A stretch of 64,000 nt of DNA from Actinokineospora diospyrosa (GTDB taxonomy: Bacteria; Actinomycetota; Actinomycetes; Mycobacteriales; Pseudonocardiaceae), in contig NZ_JAMTCO010000001.1 of NCBI RefSeq assembly GCF_024171925.1, positions 310,001 to 374,000 on the forward strand. Direction: 5' to 3'. Position numbers and translations under genes: made by a program. Below, one piece after another: positions 33,051 to 41,643 of this stretch. Position 1 is the first letter of the stretch. Each line of letters starts with the position of its first letter. Under the pieces are notes generated by a model that saw nothing but the letters and a program-made list of their open reading frames with translations, was not told the DNA's origin and did no database searches.

Positions 33051-34964
33051 GTGTCTGATTTCCGCTACACCGTCCACCCGGCCCGCGTCGTGTTCGGGTC
33101 GCACACCCTCGCCGACGTGCGGCCGGAGGTGGAGCGACTCGGTCGTGAGCGGGTCCTGGTCCTGGCCGACCCCGGGCTGCCCGAGTTGGGCGACCGGATC
33201 CGGGAGGCGTTGGGGCACCTCGCCGTCGGGCGGTTCGACGGCGCCGCCATGCACACGCCGGTCGCGGTGACCGAGAAGGCGCTCGCCCTGCTGCGCGAGG
33301 TGGCCGCGGACTGCGTGGTGGCCATCGGCGGTGGCTCCACGACCGGGCTGGCCAAGGCGCTGGCCGTGCGGACCGGCGTCGACCAGGTCATCCTGCCCAC
33401 CACCTACGCGGGCTCCGAGGTCACGCCGGTGCTGGGCGAGACCGACGGCGGCGTCAAGACGACCCGCTCCTCGCCCGACATCCTGCCCGAGACGGTCATC
33501 TACGACGTCGAGCTCACCCGCGGCCTGCCGCTGGACATCACCGTCACCAGCGCGGTCAACGCCCTGGCGCACGCCGTCGAGGCGCTCTACGCCCCCGACG
33601 CCAACCCGGTCACCGACCGGCTCGCGCTGGAGGCCATCGAGCGCATCGCCCGCGCGCTGCGCCGGATCAAGGCCGACCCCGGCGCCGAGGACACCCGCGC
33701 CGACCTGCTGACCGGCGCCTGGCTCGCCGGGACCTGCCTGGGCGCTGTCGGCATGGGCCTGCACCACAAGCTCTGCCACACCCTGGGCGGCGCCTTCGGC
33801 CTCCCGCACTCACCCACGCACGCCGTCGTGCTCCCGCACGCCCTCGCCTACAACGCACCGCACGCCCCAGATGCCGTCCGCCGAATCGGCGAGGCCCTGG
33901 GCAGCCCCGACGCCCCGGCCGCGCTGTTCGACCTGCTGGTCGAGACCGGCGCGCCCACGTCACTGCGCGAACTCGGCCTGTCCGAGACCGACCTGCCCCG
34001 CGCGGTCGAGCTCGCGGTGGCCAAGCCCTACCCGAACCCCGCGCCGTTGACCGAGGACGGCCTGACGGGCCTGCTGCGCGCGGCGTGGGCGGGGGAGCGG
34101 CCCACCTCCGGCGGCGTGCCCCGGCTGGACTGGCTGACCGAGCAGGTCGTGAGCACCCTCGGCGGCGAGCCCCGGCTGCGGCAACTGGTGGGCGACCTCG
34201 TTCGGCGCCTGCACGGGTTCGCTGTGGACAACGACCTCACCCAGGCCGAATGGCAGGCGGGCATCGACTTCCTGACCCGCACCGGGCAGCTGTGCGACGA
34301 CAAGCGGCAGGAGTTCGTGCTGCTGTCGGACAGCCTGGGCGTGTCCAGCGTGGTCGATGCGCTGACCAACTCGCGCACCCCGGATACCACGCCCTCGGCG
34401 GTGCTGGGCCCGTTCTACGTCGAGGGCCCGCCCGAGCTCGAGCACGGCACCGACGTCGCCGACGGTCTCCCCGGTGTCCCGCTGCACGTCGAGGTCACCA
34501 TCACCTCGGTGGACGGGACACCGCTGCCGGGCGCGGTGGTCGACATCTGGCAGTCCAACGAGGACGGCTTCTACGACGTGCAGCTGCCCGAGTTGGAGGG
34601 CCCGGTGCTGCGCGGCCGCTTCCGCGCCGACGCGCACGGGATGGTCCGGTTCTGGTCGATCCTGCCCTCGGCGTACCCGATCCCGGCCGACGGCACGGTC
34701 GGTGAGTTGCTCGCCGCGACCGGCCGCCACCCGTACCGGGCGCCGCACCTGCACTTCATGATCGCCGCCCCCGGCTACCAGCGGCTCATCACCCAGCTGT
34801 TCGTGGCGGGCGGCGACTACCTGGACTCCGACGCCGTCTTCGGCGTGAAGTCCGACCTCGTCGTGGACTTCCCGGCGGGGGTCGGCACACCCCCACCGGG
34901 TCGCCACGTCACCGGCGACTGGCGCGACCTGGCGTTCACGTTCCGGATCGCGCCCGCGCGGTGA
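33051..34964 (+). CDS. maleylacetate reductase-hydroxyquinol 1,2-dioxygenase fusion
   Basis: 637 residues. Residues 1-355 are an iron-type alcohol dehydrogenase of the maleylacetate reductase branch: VAIGGGSTTGLAKALA for NAD(P), LPTTYAGSE, and the His-rich GLHHKLCHTLGGAFGLPHSPTHA. Residues 360-637 are an intradiol dioxygenase: GPFYVEGPP (first Tyr ligand), VVDIWQSNEDGFYD, and HPYRAPHLHFMI (Tyr and His-x-His ligands). Intradiol cleavage of hydroxyquinol gives maleylacetate, which the other half reduces to 3-oxoadipate, so consecutive steps are fused in reverse order. GTG at 33051 with GGAG upstream. Placed after the phenol hydroxylase, beyond a family-2 palindrome. Confidence 0.93.
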   Translation: MSDFRYTVHPARVVFGSHTLADVRPEVERLGRERVLVLADPGLPELGDRIREALGHLAVGRFDGAAMHTPVAVTEKALALLREVAADCVVAIGGGSTTGLAKALAVRTGVDQVILPTTYAGSEVTPVLGETDGGVKTTRSSPDILPETVIYDVELTRGLPLDITVTSAVNALAHAVEALYAPDANPVTDRLALEAIERIARALRRIKADPGAEDTRADLLTGAWLAGTCLGAVGMGLHHKLCHTLGGAFGLPHSPTHAVVLPHALAYNAPHAPDAVRRIGEALGSPDAPAALFDLLVETGAPTSLRELGLSETDLPRAVELAVAKPYPNPAPLTEDGLTGLLRAAWAGERPTSGGVPRLDWLTEQVVSTLGGEPRLRQLVGDLVRRLHGFAVDNDLTQAEWQAGIDFLTRTGQLCDDKRQEFVLLSDSLGVSSVVDALTNSRTPDTTPSAVLGPFYVEGPPELEHGTDVADGLPGVPLHVEVTITSVDGTPLPGAVVDIWQSNEDGFYDVQLPELEGPVLRGRFRADAHGMVRFWSILPSAYPIPADGTVGELLAATGRHPYRAPHLHFMIAAPGYQRLITQLFVAGGDYLDSDAVFGVKSDLVVDFPAGVGTPPPGRHVTGDWRDLAFTFRIAPAR

Positions 34965-34968
34965 GCGC

Positions 34969-35745
34969 TCAGCCCAGCGCCGGGTCGTACTCCTCGGGGT
35001 GCACGGTGTTGCTCAGCAGCCGCCCGTGCGCCCCGAAGGTGAAGTGCGTCTGGCCGTCGCCGCTCTCGTTGAGCCCGAACAGGACCCCGTGCGAGCGCAG
35101 CCGGTGCACGTCGCGGTGGTCGGCGACGGTCACCGAGGCGCAGTGGATGACCTTCTCCCGCCAGGTGAACACGTAGATGCCCGGCCGCAGCTGGTACACG
35201 GAGTTCTCGTCGGTGTCGGCCAGGCCCTTCTCGGGGCCTGCCAGGCACTGCCAGGTGTACCAGTGCGGGCTCAGGTAGACGTGCTCGTAGGCGTGCTCCT
35301 GGCTGTAGACCCACATCGCGCGGCGCCCGATGAGCGCGCGTGAGGGGGCGGGGGCCTCACCGGTGACGTCGGCGCCCTCGATGGTGGCCGGGGTGAAGAC
35401 CTGGGTCACCCGGGGCGTCCCGCCGCCGTTGATGGTCGTGGTGATCAGCAGCGCCCGCCCGGCCCGCAGGTCCAGGAACAGCGAAATGGCCTCGTCCGGC
35501 CGCTCGTTGGGGTGGAACTGGGTGTAGTAGAGGTCCTCGTCCACCAGGAACGTCTCGCAGTCGTCGACCCCGTGGTCCCACACCACCCGCGCCCCGGTGA
35601 ACGACGCCGTCAGCACCGGCCCCTGGGCCCCGAGCAGCGTCACCGTCCGCCCGTGCAGGTCCCCCACGGTCGGCGCCTTGTTCTCGTCGAACCCGGGCGC
35701 CAACCCGTCGAGCGGCAACCACGTCGAGGTATCGGACAACGTCAT
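34969..35745 (-). CDS. MoaF-like calycin-fold protein (copy 1)
   Basis: 258 residues. Two beta-rich halves: DLHGRTVTLLGAQGPVLTASFTGARVVWD, and YEHVYLSPHWYTWQCLAGPEKGLADTDENSVYQLRPGIYVFTWREK. The HVYLS..WYTWQCL..P..GLADTD block is shared with the protein at 46172 (HVYVSSQRYTWQCLEGIQRGHGDTD), so the two are paralogs. The fold and block match proteins annotated MoaF; in catabolic loci their job is not established (small-molecule binding or an auxiliary to the hydroxylase). ATG at 35745 with AAAGGA upstream. It converges with the dioxygenase fusion, 4 bp between the stops. Confidence 0.8.
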   Translation of the reverse strand: MTLSDTSTWLPLDGLAPGFDENKAPTVGDLHGRTVTLLGAQGPVLTASFTGARVVWDHGVDDCETFLVDEDLYYTQFHPNERPDEAISLFLDLRAGRALLITTTINGGGTPRVTQVFTPATIEGADVTGEAPAPSRALIGRRAMWVYSQEHAYEHVYLSPHWYTWQCLAGPEKGLADTDENSVYQLRPGIYVFTWREKVIHCASVTVADHRDVHRLRSHGVLFGLNESGDGQTHFTFGAHGRLLSNTVHPEEYDPALG

Positions 35746-35889
35746 CGGCGTTCCTTTCTCCGGGTAGACGGCAGTCTTGGCCCTGGGAGCCCCCCGGTGG
35801 AACCATGTCACCCCGCCCCGTGCGGCACCGGACAAGGATGGTGCGCCGGAGACCAACCGCCCGTGCCCGGCTGACCGCAGGATGTGGAC

Positions 35890-36588
35890 ATGGACCTCGC
35901 TCTGGCAGGCAAGAAAGCCCTGGTCACCGGTGGCGCATCGGGGATCGGCCAGGCCTGCGCGCGCGCCCTGCAAGCCGAGGGCGCCGCGGTCGCGATCCTG
36001 GACCGAGCCCCCACCGCCCCCTTCGTCGCCGACGTCACCGACTCGGACTCCCTCTCCGCCGCGGTCAGCTCGGCCGTCGAATGGCTCGGCGGTCTCGATG
36101 TCGTGGTCGGGTGCGCGGGCATCTCAGGCCCAGTGGGCGACCTGCTCGTCGACACGTCCCCCGCTGATATCGCCTCGGTGCTGGCGGTGAACGTGCTTGG
36201 CCAATTGCTGCTCGCGAAACACGTGTACCCACACATGGGCTACGACGGCTCGATCGTGCTGCTGGGGAGCGACTCGGCCTTCGTGTCAGTACCGGGGATG
36301 GTGCCTTATAGCGCGTCCAAGGGGGCTGTCGTTTCCATGACGCGGGCGTTGGCGGTGGAGTTCTCGCCGGTGCGGGTCAATTGTGTGTGTCCGTCCATTG
36401 TGGATACGCCGATGGCTCGGGGGGATCTTGGGGATCGGGCAATTGATGAGGCTGAGTTTCCGGTGCAGGAAGCTGGGGATGTGGCCAACCAGGTGCTGTT
36501 CTTGGCCTCTGAGCGGTCTCGGACTGTGAATGGGCAGGCGATCCTGACCGATTTCGGCTACTCCGCGCGGTCGGGATTCCCCGCCTGA
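35890..36588 (+). CDS. short-chain dehydrogenase/reductase
   Basis: About 232 residues. NAD(P) motif VTGGASGIGQA near residue 10-20, DVTDSDSL, NAG-type CAGISGPVG, and catalytic S(124)...YSASKGA (Tyr/Lys). FDTPM-type loop reads VDTPMARGDLG. Classical SDR with a short C-terminus. ATG at 35890 has AGGA 7 bp upstream; GTG at 35884 is an alternative. Divergent from the MoaF-like gene. Probably oxidises or reduces a pathway intermediate; the substrate cannot be told. Confidence 0.88.
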   Translation: MDLALAGKKALVTGGASGIGQACARALQAEGAAVAILDRAPTAPFVADVTDSDSLSAAVSSAVEWLGGLDVVVGCAGISGPVGDLLVDTSPADIASVLAVNVLGQLLLAKHVYPHMGYDGSIVLLGSDSAFVSVPGMVPYSASKGAVVSMTRALAVEFSPVRVNCVCPSIVDTPMARGDLGDRAIDEAEFPVQEAGDVANQVLFLASERSRTVNGQAILTDFGYSARSGFPA

Positions 36589-36677
36589 ACCCTCTAATGG
36601 GGGACCTAAGCCCCGGGTGCGCGCAAGGTCGTACGTGATACGCTGAATTCCCTTGCTGTGTGCGAGAGGGAGTCACC

Positions 36678-36974
36678 ATGTCGGCACAGGTGTGGACGCC
36701 GGATCCGGGCGCGACCTTCCACCGGCGACTGGGGATCGCCCCCACCGACCCGGGCAGCGGGCGCGACCCGGACACCACCGGCAGCGGGGGTGAGGGCGGA
36801 TGTCCTGATATCTGGGAGCTCGACAACGGTGATGTCGCGGTGATCGGGCGCGACCTCACGGCGCACTACGCGAGTCAGCTTCCCGCGGGTGTCTCCGTTG
36901 GTCCGGGCGAGAGTCTCGTCATCATTCCCAGAGGGATGGCGCGCGCGGCGAAGAGGGATATACCTGATGCGTGA
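36678..36974 (+). CDS. small hypothetical protein, first gene of the DUF6879/NB-ARC operon
   Basis: 98 residues: SAQVWTPDPGATFHRRLG, a Gly/Asp/Pro-rich linker, then CPDIWELDNGDVAVIGRDLTAHYASQLP and VGPGESLVIIPRGMARAAK. Not recognised beyond resembling small partners found next to DUF6879 genes in actinomycetes. ATG at 36678 with GAGGGAG upstream. Overlaps the DUF6879 gene by 8 bp (ATGCGTGA), so the two are coupled. Confidence 0.75.
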   Translation: MSAQVWTPDPGATFHRRLGIAPTDPGSGRDPDTTGSGGEGGCPDIWELDNGDVAVIGRDLTAHYASQLPAGVSVGPGESLVIIPRGMARAAKRDIPDA

Positions 36975-37596
36975 CTCTTCAGTGATTTCCACGCTGGCGG
37001 CTGCCGAGGGAACGCGATTGCTCGGGGATGCCTATCTCGATGACTTCAACGAACGTTTCTGGCGAACCGGACCATCGGGGTTCTGGAAGTTGGAGCGGCT
37101 CCAAGTCTTCCGTGAGCCCACTGATGACAGTTGGGTGGCGTTCGACCAGGGCCGGTGGCAGGACGCGGTGGACGCCTTGCGTGAGCGCAGGGGAGCGCTG
37201 ACCGAGCACTACCGCAAGATCTCCGAACACGGGTTCGAGACGTGGCGGATCAGGGTTGTCGAGTGGCCGCTCACCGACTACCTGCGGTGGGAGTCGGAGT
37301 TGCTGGCACTGCGCGATGAACTGGGTGGGCACACCAGGTTCCTGGACGCGAGCAGGGTCGAACACCTGGAGACGTCGGGTGTGCTGCCTGAACTGATCAC
37401 TCTCGGCGACGAGACCCTGTATCGCCTGCTCTATGACGAGACCGGACTGCAGCAGGGTGGTGTCCGCTACGACGATGAAGGCCTCACGGTCGCCGTGCGC
37501 GAGTTCATCCAAGGGCTGTACAGCGTTGGTACCACTACTGAGGGGTTCGTGGAACGCGCGGCCGCTGACCAGCGGTCACCCCTCCCGCATGGGTGA
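36967..37596 (+). CDS. DUF6879 family protein
   Basis: 209 residues. Conserved features of the family: FWRLE-like FWKLERLQVFREP, SWVAFDQGRWQDAVDALRERR, RIRVVEWPLTDYLRWE, LYDETGLQQGGVRYDD. DUF6879 proteins are common in actinomycetes beside HTH regulators and small DUF397-like proteins; no activity is established. Starts within the end of the small gene and ends 8 bp inside the NB-ARC gene (ATGGGTGA), the same overlap geometry twice in a row. Confidence 0.85.
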   Translation: MRDSSVISTLAAAEGTRLLGDAYLDDFNERFWRTGPSGFWKLERLQVFREPTDDSWVAFDQGRWQDAVDALRERRGALTEHYRKISEHGFETWRIRVVEWPLTDYLRWESELLALRDELGGHTRFLDASRVEHLETSGVLPELITLGDETLYRLLYDETGLQQGGVRYDDEGLTVAVREFIQGLYSVGTTTEGFVERAAADQRSPLPHG

Positions 37597-39967
37597 CCGT
37601 GATCGGCGTGAGGATCAGGTAGCCAACACCTCGTCCGAGGTGTCTGGTTCCGCTCATGATGTCGTGCAGGCCAATGCGGTACACGGAGATATCCATTTCC
37701 ACGGCGGGCATACCCGCAATCCCGTGCCCAGTCAGTTGCCGGGAGATGTCAGTGGATTCGTCAACCGTGGGCACGAACGCCGGGTGCTCGACGCCGTCCT
37801 CGACGGCGGAGCGGCCGCGGGTGGGCTGTATGTGATCACCGGGACCGCGGGTGTCGGGAAGACCTCGCTGGCCCTGCATTGGGCGCACAGTGTGCGGAGG
37901 CATTTCCCGGATGGTCAACTCTATGTCAACCTGCGCGGCTACGACCCCGGGGTGCCGGTTAGCGCGGCGCAAGCCCTGGACCGATTCCTCCGCGCATTGG
38001 GGTTGCCGCGAGAGGGAATCCCGAGTGCGACGGACGACCGTTCGGCGTTGTTGCGGTCACTGCTGGCGGATCGGCGTGTGCTGTTGGTGCTCGACAATGC
38101 CGCCACAGTGAGCCAGGTGCGGCCGTTGCTCCCGGCCACGGAGCGCTGCCTCGTGCTCATCACCAGTCGCAGCAGGCTCTCGGGGCTGGTGGCCAGGGAC
38201 GGTGCGCATCGTCTCCTGCTGGACATGTTGTCCGAGCGCGACGCGGTGGACTTGCTGCGCGCGGTGACATCCGGGTACCGCAGTCCGGACAAGGACGAGG
38301 ACCTCGTCGAACTGGCTCGGTTGTGCGCCCGACTCCCCCTCGCATTGCGCATCGCGGCTGAGCGGGCCTCGAGCAGGCCGTTGATGCCGTTGCGCGAACT
38401 GATCGAAGACCTCAGGGATGAGTCGGCGCTCTGGGACGCGTTGACCGTGGAGGACGATGACGAGTCCGACGCGGTGCGAACTGTGTTCGCTTGGTCCTAC
38501 AGAGCGCTCCCCGAACAGGCCGCCCGGCTGTTCCGGCTGCTCGGACTGCACCCGGGCCCGGAGTTCGGGACCGGTGCGGCCTCAGTTCTCGCTGGGACGA
38601 GCACGGCCAAGACCCGGCGGCTGCTCGACTTCCTCGTGGGCGCTCACGTGCTGGAACAGCACGCGCAGGGACGCTTCCAGTTCCACGACCTGCTCCGGAT
38701 ATACGCGGCGCAACAGGCGGTACAGCAGGAGACCGAGCAGGATCGCGCCGCGGCCCTCGGCAGGGCACTGGACCACTACCTGCACACGCTGGCAGGAGCC
38801 ATCGCGCTCATCGCCCCGTTGGACCGGCCCGTCCCGCTGGAGTCCGTCCCGCCTGACGCGATTCCCGAGGAGTTCGCTGATCGCGACGGTGCCTTCGCCT
38901 GGTACGAGCGTGAACAGGCCAACCTCGTCTCCGCCGTGCGGTCTGCCGCCGCCGGGGAGAGACATGACGTGGCCTGGCGGATAGCCGCGTTGTTGCGGAG
39001 CGTGTACGTCTCCCACAACCCTTTCGACGAGTGGTTCGAAACGGCTCGGATAGGGCTTTCCTCTGCTCGGACGCTCGGCGACCAGCGGGGAGAGGCTGAA
39101 CTGCTGGACAGTCTTGGTAAGGCGTACCTGCAGTCCCAGCAACTCGACGACGCGGCCGCCGCGCACACTGCGGCATTGCGAGTGCGGCGCGAGATCGGAG
39201 ACCGCTATGGCGAAGGCGTCGCCACCAACGCACTGGGGTTGATCGCGTGGCGCCGCCGCGCGCTTGTCGACGCCCAACAGCGGTTCACCGAGACCCTGGC
39301 CGTGTTCGACGAGCTCGCCGACACCCGTTGGCAGGCACTCGTCCGCACGAACATCGGCATGGTCAACTACGACCTGCTCGACCTCGAAGCCTCGGTGGAC
39401 GTGCTGCGCGAGGCCGTACAGCTCTGCGAGCAGCGGGGCGACCGGGCGTACACCGGCAACGCACTCTTCTACCTCGCGATGCCCTTGCGGGAACTGGGCG
39501 AGTTCGACGCCGCACAAGCGGCGATCGATCGCGCCCTGGTGATCGCCGAGGAAGACGCGCTGGTGGCATGGGGCGCGTTCTGGCTGCTGGAACTCGCCAG
39601 GATCCGACGTGCCAAAGGCGACCCCGGACAAGCCCTGACCGCCTGCCAGCGTTCAGCGGTGGCGCAGCGCCAGATCGGGGACCGCAACCGCGAGGCGGGT
39701 GCTTTGGACGGTGCCGGTGAGGCCTACCGGGACCTGGGGCGGTTCGAGGACGCGGCCAAGTTCCACCGTCGAGCCATCGCGATCTACCGGGATACCGGGG
39801 ATCGCTGGCTCCTCGCCAACGCACTGGCCAACTTGGCCGACGCGGTGCGTGCTGTGGACGCGACGCACGACACCTCTGCGCTGGTCGACGAGGCGACCCT
39901 CGCCCTGCGGGGCTTCGCGGACACCAGGGCAAGTCGGCTCCGGCTCCGCATACTCGGAGAGCGCTAG
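37589..39967 (+). CDS. NB-ARC-TPR STAND ATPase with N-terminal VVQANAVHGD motif
   Basis: 792 residues. A short N-terminal tag, VVQANAVHGDIHFHG (25-39), recurs in actinobacterial NLR-like proteins as a putative homotypic interaction motif. NB-ARC follows: Walker A GTAGVGKTS (85-93), Walker B RRVLLVLDNA, CLVLITSRSRL sensor, LPLALRIAAE (GLPL). A winged-helix region follows, then about eight TPRs from about 490 onward (GEAELLDSLGKAYLQSQQLDDAAAAHTAAL etc.). No HTH, unlike the protein at 17007. Coupled with the DUF6879 gene in front and the GNAT gene behind (TAGTG overlap). Possibly a signalling or defence switch whose effector is encoded by neighbours. Confidence 0.88.
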   Translation: MGDRDRREDQVANTSSEVSGSAHDVVQANAVHGDIHFHGGHTRNPVPSQLPGDVSGFVNRGHERRVLDAVLDGGAAAGGLYVITGTAGVGKTSLALHWAHSVRRHFPDGQLYVNLRGYDPGVPVSAAQALDRFLRALGLPREGIPSATDDRSALLRSLLADRRVLLVLDNAATVSQVRPLLPATERCLVLITSRSRLSGLVARDGAHRLLLDMLSERDAVDLLRAVTSGYRSPDKDEDLVELARLCARLPLALRIAAERASSRPLMPLRELIEDLRDESALWDALTVEDDDESDAVRTVFAWSYRALPEQAARLFRLLGLHPGPEFGTGAASVLAGTSTAKTRRLLDFLVGAHVLEQHAQGRFQFHDLLRIYAAQQAVQQETEQDRAAALGRALDHYLHTLAGAIALIAPLDRPVPLESVPPDAIPEEFADRDGAFAWYEREQANLVSAVRSAAAGERHDVAWRIAALLRSVYVSHNPFDEWFETARIGLSSARTLGDQRGEAELLDSLGKAYLQSQQLDDAAAAHTAALRVRREIGDRYGEGVATNALGLIAWRRRALVDAQQRFTETLAVFDELADTRWQALVRTNIGMVNYDLLDLEASVDVLREAVQLCEQRGDRAYTGNALFYLAMPLRELGEFDAAQAAIDRALVIAEEDALVAWGAFWLLELARIRRAKGDPGQALTACQRSAVAQRQIGDRNREAGALDGAGEAYRDLGRFEDAAKFHRRAIAIYRDTGDRWLLANALANLADAVRAVDATHDTSALVDEATLALRGFADTRASRLRLRILGER

Positions 39968-40911
39968 TGGCAGCCGGCGTCCAGCAGGAGGTGGCCGCCC
40001 TGGTACATGCGCATGTCCGGCGGATGGGGCAGATCGACCCGGCTGCTGCCGCCTCTCCGACGCTGGCTGATCCGCAGGTGCGCATAGGTGATCGGGATCT
40101 GCTCGCGGCCTGCGCCATCCGCGACCTCGTCTTCACTGAAGACAGCTACGAGGCGATGTGGGGAGCGTTGCACCGGCACGTCCTCACCGTCGCCCTGGCA
40201 GGTCCCGAAGCCGACGGCGCGTTCGAGCAAGCCCTCACCAGAGCAGTCGACCTCGTTGTCCGACGGCGGGTTGCCTCATCCGATCGCAGCATCAGCCTGA
40301 CCTGGCCCAGCATGGATCCGGCAGGCGCGGGTCCACTCGTCCGGCACGGGTTCGCCCCGCTGACCGTGCTGGGCACCGTGGACCTCACCTCTGCCGAGGC
40401 AGGCTCCTGTCCGGTGGCACCCCCCGAGCGGATCTCCCAAGCCGGGGACGAGCACGTGGACCAGGTTCTGCTGCTGGCGGAGCACTTGCATCAACACGAG
40501 TCTCGACTGGGCGCCCTTCCACATCGACCTGGGACACGCACGAGGTTGCGGAACGAGATGGCGGCCGCCATCGAAAGCTCCACGCAGTCCGTGCTCATCG
40601 CCATGAATGGCGCCGATGTCGTGGGCTTCGTCCAGGCCCAGCCACCACAGGGTGCGTGGATCGAGAAACAGGTGGCGGCGAACCACGCGGGCTACGTGTC
40701 GCGGCTTCTTGTCGAACCTGGTGCGCGACGGCGTGGCGTAGCCAGGGCTTTGGTCGACGCCGCGCATGGTCTGCTCCGAGAACAGGGTGCTGAAGTCGCC
40801 TTGGTGCACTATTCGGCGCACAACCACCCTGCTGCTTCGATGTGGGTGAGGTTCGGGTACCGGCCTGTTCTGACCACGTGGACCCGGCGGCTGTCGCCAA
40901 GCCAGGCCTGA
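39967..40911 (+). CDS. GNAT-family acetyltransferase with an extra N-terminal domain
   Basis: 314 residues. The C-terminal 160 carry the GNAT core: VLIAMNGADVVGFVQ, GYVSRLLVEPGARRRGVARALVDAAH (acetyl-CoA loop of the Q/RxxGxG/A type, here RRRGVA), and YSAHNHPAASMWVRFGYRPV. The N-terminal about 150 residues look like a degenerate second GNAT-like half (LVRHGFAPLTVLGTVDL), as in tandem-GNAT proteins. The GTG overlaps the NB-ARC stop by 1 bp. Last gene of a four-gene operon, followed by a strong terminator. The substrate is unknown. Confidence 0.82.
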   Translation: MAAGVQQEVAALVHAHVRRMGQIDPAAAASPTLADPQVRIGDRDLLAACAIRDLVFTEDSYEAMWGALHRHVLTVALAGPEADGAFEQALTRAVDLVVRRRVASSDRSISLTWPSMDPAGAGPLVRHGFAPLTVLGTVDLTSAEAGSCPVAPPERISQAGDEHVDQVLLLAEHLHQHESRLGALPHRPGTRTRLRNEMAAAIESSTQSVLIAMNGADVVGFVQAQPPQGAWIEKQVAANHAGYVSRLLVEPGARRRGVARALVDAAHGLLREQGAEVALVHYSAHNHPAASMWVRFGYRPVLTTWTRRLSPSQA

Positions 40912-40915
40912 AAGT

Positions 40916-40946
40916 GGCTGGTGACGCCCCCAGGGCGTCACCAGCC
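40916..40946. terminator. strong bidirectional terminator hairpin
   Basis: A perfect 13-bp stem (GGCTGGTGACGCC / GGCGTCACCAGCC) with a 5-nt loop, then CGGTCTTATT on the + side. It sits in the 39-bp gap between the converging GNAT (+) and LivF-type (-) genes. Confidence 0.85.
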
Positions 40947-40950
40947 GGTC

Positions 40951-41643
40951 TTATTCCCCCAGGTAGGCGGAGTGGAGGGTTTCTGGGGCGGCCAGCAGGT
41001 CCTGGGCCGATCCCTGGTAGGTGACGCGGCCGGAGGAGACCACGATCGCGTCCTGGGAGACGCCCAGGGCTAGGTGGGTGAACTGTTCCACCAGCAGGAT
41101 CGCGGCTCCCTCGGACGCGAAGCGGGTCACCATCGGCAGGAGGCGGGTGAACACCACCGGGGCGAGGCCGAGGGACATCTCGTCGATCAGGAGGAACTTG
41201 GGGCGGGCGGCGAAGGCGCGGGCCAGGACGACCATCTGCTGTTCGCCGCCGCTGAGGAGGGCGGTGGGGGAGTTGCGGCGCTTGTCGAGTTCGGGGAACA
41301 GGGCGAGCACCTCCTCCACCCTCGGCCACGTGCGCGCGGTCAGCTTGAGGTTCTCCAGCACGGTCAGGCCGGGGAAGACCGCTCGGCCCTGTTCGATGTG
41401 CGCGAGGCCCAGCTTCGCCCGCGCCACCCGGGAGTGCTTGGTGATCTCCGTGGACCCGATCCGCACCGACCCGCGGGCGGCCGGGACGACGCCGGAGATC
41501 GCCTCCAGCAGGGACGTCTTGCCCGCGCCGTTCGGGCCGACCAGGGCGGTGATGCGGCCGGGCTCCAGGGTGAAGCCGACGTCGCGGATCACCGGGCCCG
41601 CGCCGCGGGTGACGGTGATGCCTTGTACCTGCAGCGCGTTCAC
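40951..41643 (-). CDS. branched-chain-amino-acid-type ABC transporter ATPase (LivF family)
   Basis: 230 residues. Walker A GPNGAGKTS, AHIEQGRAVFPGLTVLENL (LivF-specific region), signature LLSGGEQQMVVLARAFA, Walker B FLLIDEMSLGLAP, H-loop VEQFTHLAL. The GTG overlaps the stop of the LivM-LivG fusion (GTGA). It works with the fused LivG as the second ATPase. The neighbourhood suggests an aromatic acid or related compound rather than branched-chain amino acids as cargo; this is inference. Confidence 0.92.
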   Translation of the reverse strand: MNALQVQGITVTRGAGPVIRDVGFTLEPGRITALVGPNGAGKTSLLEAISGVVPAARGSVRIGSTEITKHSRVARAKLGLAHIEQGRAVFPGLTVLENLKLTARTWPRVEEVLALFPELDKRRNSPTALLSGGEQQMVVLARAFAARPKFLLIDEMSLGLAPVVFTRLLPMVTRFASEGAAILLVEQFTHLALGVSQDAIVVSSGRVTYQGSAQDLLAAPETLHSAYLGE

